The position numbers were made by a program, and so were the translations under genes. The notes under the pieces were generated by a model. It saw only the letters and a program-made list of their open reading frames with translations, was not told the origin of the DNA and did not search any database. Shown piece after piece: positions 5,499 to 6,866 of a DNA stretch of 6,866 nucleotides. Every line of letters begins with the position of its first letter. Positions within the stretch are counted from its first letter, which is position 1. The stretch is from Phycisphaerales bacterium (GTDB taxonomy: Bacteria > Planctomycetota > Phycisphaerae > Phycisphaerales > UBA1924): the NCBI GenBank assembly GCA_019747615.1, contig JAIEQQ010000226.1, positions 1 through 6,866 of the forward strand. Reading direction: 5' to 3'.

Positions 5499-6548
5499 TC
5501 ACCGCCCCAGCACAACCTCGCCGCCGCTTTCGACAGCGCCGCACTCCGGGCACGGCATCCCTGGCGTGGCGCGAACGTCATAGCCGCAGTTCCTGCAAAA
5601 GCCGCGGAGCGAGGCCTGCGACAGCATCGCGTACGCAGCCCCGATCACCGAGATGAACAGCGGAAGCCCAAGGAAGAACACGCCGACGACCAAAAGGCAA
5701 AATGAAAGTATGGTCAGTATTCCGACCGTCAGTGACAAGCCCAGGAGCGAGAGCCAAACGAGACCCGCGGTGAGGTTCCAGGAGTACTTCAAGGCGTCGA
5801 ACACGCCGATGGCTGGCAGCGCCGGGTCCACCAGTCGGAACATCCCGGCGTAAAGCCGGAGGGAAACGAACGTCATTGCCAGCATCGCGACAATCCCGAT
5901 CAACAGAACGAGGCCAAACACGCCCGTCAAGGCGGCGCCACCGCCACCGCCACCCCCCCCCGCCGCACCAGCGGCCGCGAAAACAACGAGTCCGCCGACG
6001 ATGGCAATCGGCAGCATCACCACAATCGAAATCAGGTACAGCAGCAAGACGTAGCCCACGAGGCTCCAGAACCTAGGCAGAACAACCCTGAGGTCTTCGA
6101 CGCTGGCGGATTGCCCGCGCGCCGCTCGCACGCCCACAAAGAGCGCTCCGACCATGAAGGGTGCCGTGACCAACACGGAGTACACCAAGTTCAGCAGCGA
6201 GCCGAGCGGCGCAGCCATGTAATCCAGTCCGTACTGGATAACGTTGCCGATGACCATGACGCCGAAGTATGCCAATGACGTTAGTAGCAGCGTCACGTAA
6301 TGCTTCTGGAAGGACGCGAAGCCGATGCTGAGTGCACCCTGGAACGAGTATTCCGGGAGCGCCACGCCGCCCACGCCAACCGCGTCGCCGCCACCGCCAG
6401 CACTCGGACCCGTCCCCCGCGGCGGAATCGGCGGCCCGCCCATGAATCCGCCGCCGGAGCCCGGCAGCGGTGGGGGACCGGGCGGCGTGTTGCCCGATGC
6501 ACCCGGTGAGTATGGATTGGGCTTGAACTCTGAGCCGAAGTCTGACAT
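5499..6548 (-). CDS. Polytopic membrane protein with Pro/Gly-rich N-terminus and zinc ribbon, paralog P3
   Basis: This 349-residue protein is the promoter-proximal gene of the array. Residues 1-66 are Pro/Gly-rich and identical to P2 for the first 44. About six to seven hydrophobic spans lie between residues 84 and 310. They include a GVRAARGQSASVEDLRVVLP loop (139-158) and ALKYSWNLTAG (252-262). An eight-glycine stretch (197-204) sits between two spans and is partly encoded by a run of nine G on the coding strand (5953-5961). The C-terminal zinc ribbon, FCRNCGYDVR...PCPECGAVE, uses Cys318, Cys321, Cys333 and Cys336, and its end differs completely from P1 and P2. The start is supported by GAGGGG 6 nt upstream. 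The four-cysteine module and topology suggest a membrane-anchored protein with a cytoplasmic zinc-binding end, but no function can be assigned. Confidence 0.87.
   Translation of the reverse strand: MSDFGSEFKPNPYSPGASGNTPPGPPPLPGSGGGFMGGPPIPPRGTGPSAGGGGDAVGVGGVALPEYSFQGALSIGFASFQKHYVTLLLTSLAYFGVMVIGNVIQYGLDYMAAPLGSLLNLVYSVLVTAPFMVGALFVGVRAARGQSASVEDLRVVLPRFWSLVGYVLLLYLISIVVMLPIAIVGGLVVFAAAGAAGGGGGGGGAALTGVFGLVLLIGIVAMLAMTFVSLRLYAGMFRLVDPALPAIGVFDALKYSWNLTAGLVWLSLLGLSLTVGILTILSFCLLVVGVFFLGLPLFISVIGAAYAMLSQASLRGFCRNCGYDVRATPGMPCPECGAVESGGEVVLGR
5953..5961. repeat. Homopolymeric C9/G9 tract inside P3
   Basis: Nine C on the plus strand (nine G on the coding strand) lie within the Gly-rich linker of P3, next to short CCGCCA repeats. 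A length change not divisible by three would truncate or alter the second half of the protein, including the zinc ribbon. Confidence 0.7.
6418..6548 (-). repeat. 5'-end repeat of the paralog array, P3 copy
   Basis: This is the partner of 5289-5419 (127 of 131 bases identical). It encodes the shared N-terminal 44 residues of P3 and P2. Confidence 0.88.
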
Positions 6549-6554
6549 GTGGTA

Positions 6555-6560
6555 CCCCTC
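6555..6560 (-). promoter_or_regulatory. Shine-Dalgarno sequence of P3
   Basis: GAGGGG on the minus strand lies 6 nt before the ATG at 6548, fixing the P3 start. Confidence 0.65.
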
Positions 6561-6642
6561 TACGCAATGACGGCAAGCAGACGGCCACGCTCAACCTGAA
6601 CCCCATTCGCAGGCCACGCGCGCCGGCCGCGGTCGCCAGAAC

Positions 6643-6673
6643 AGCATACCAAAGACTCCACCGGGCGTGTCCA
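6643..6673 (-). promoter_or_regulatory. Putative promoter of P3 (and probably P2)
   Basis: On the minus strand TGGACA (6668-6673) is followed after 19 bp by TGG plus TATGCT (6643-6648), ending 94 nt before the P3 ATG. The block matches the one before P1 in sequence, spacing and distance to the gene. It sits in the 144 bp divergent region shared with the agmatinase-like gene, so the two could be regulated together. Confidence 0.5.
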
Positions 6674-6692
6674 CCCGGTACACTCGTGCGAT

Positions 6693-6866
6693 ATGCCCAA
6701 AACCGTCCTCCCCGACGCTCGCGTTTCGCCCCGCTTCGCCGGCATCAGCACCTTCGCCCGGTACCCGCGGCTGGAAGATGTCGCACCCGAGAACGCTCCG
6801 GTCGACTGGGCGATCTACGGCGTACCCATGGACGCCGGCGTCTCATATCGCCCCGGCGCTCGCTTC
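6693..6866 (+). CDS. speB: Agmatinase / ureohydrolase family protein, 3'-partial
   Basis: Only the first 58 codons are in the window. The segment RFAGISTFARYPRLEDV (14-30) followed by DWAIYGVPMDAGVSYRPGAR (38-57) matches the N-terminal part of agmatinases and related ureohydrolases, where a GVP.D.G...RPGAR strand-loop precedes the manganese site. Agmatinase hydrolyses agmatine to putrescine and urea; guanidinobutyrase or another arginase-family enzyme cannot be excluded because the metal-binding His/Asp motifs lie beyond the window. There is no Shine-Dalgarno sequence before the ATG. A TACACT about 8 nt upstream could be a -10 element, which would give a leaderless or very short-leader transcript, but that is speculative. 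The gene is divergent from P3. Confidence 0.82.
   Translation, partial: MPKTVLPDARVSPRFAGISTFARYPRLEDVAPENAPVDWAIYGVPMDAGVSYRPGARF

Overview
The window looks like GC-rich chromosomal DNA from a planctomycete, possibly of the Phycisphaerae type. This is an inference. The main pointer is a recurring membrane-segment-plus-zinc-ribbon design with CxxCGYD/S...CPEC signatures, common in proteins of that phylum. The high GC content and long spurious antisense reading frames fit but are not specific. No rRNA, tRNA, IS element, phage gene or CRISPR array is visible.

Layout. (1) 1-714 (+): the 3' part of astA, arginine N-succinyltransferase, with an unusual basic Ala/Gly/Lys tail. (2) 863-2458 (+): astD, succinylglutamate-semialdehyde dehydrogenase, with all catalytic residues present. 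(3) 2446-3224 (+): two small, overlapping membrane-protein genes that follow astD; the second ends in a four-cysteine zinc ribbon. (4) 3208-6548 (-): three tandem paralogous genes facing the first group. Each encodes a Pro/Gly-rich N-terminus, a polytopic membrane core and a C-terminal zinc ribbon. (5) 6693-6866 (+): the start of an agmatinase/ureohydrolase gene, divergent from the array and cut by the window end.

The outer genes concern arginine use. AstA and AstD are the first and fourth enzymes of the arginine succinyltransferase route to glutamate and succinate, and an agmatinase would turn arginine-derived agmatine into putrescine and urea. The membrane-protein cluster between them has no recognised function, and its position gives no firm link to arginine.

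The most notable part is the three-gene array (called P1 at 3208-4245, P2 at 4409-5419 and P3 at 5499-6548, in coordinate order; transcription runs P3 to P2 to P1). It is a mosaic. P2 and P3 share almost identical 5' ends, P1 and P2 share almost identical 3' ends including a hairpin over the stop codon, and P1 and P3 are closest in the membrane core. This points to gene conversion among the copies. P1 and P3 also carry matching promoter-like blocks at nearly the same distance from their start codons. The 3' repeat at the P1 end also supplies the last codons and stop of the convergent plus-strand gene.
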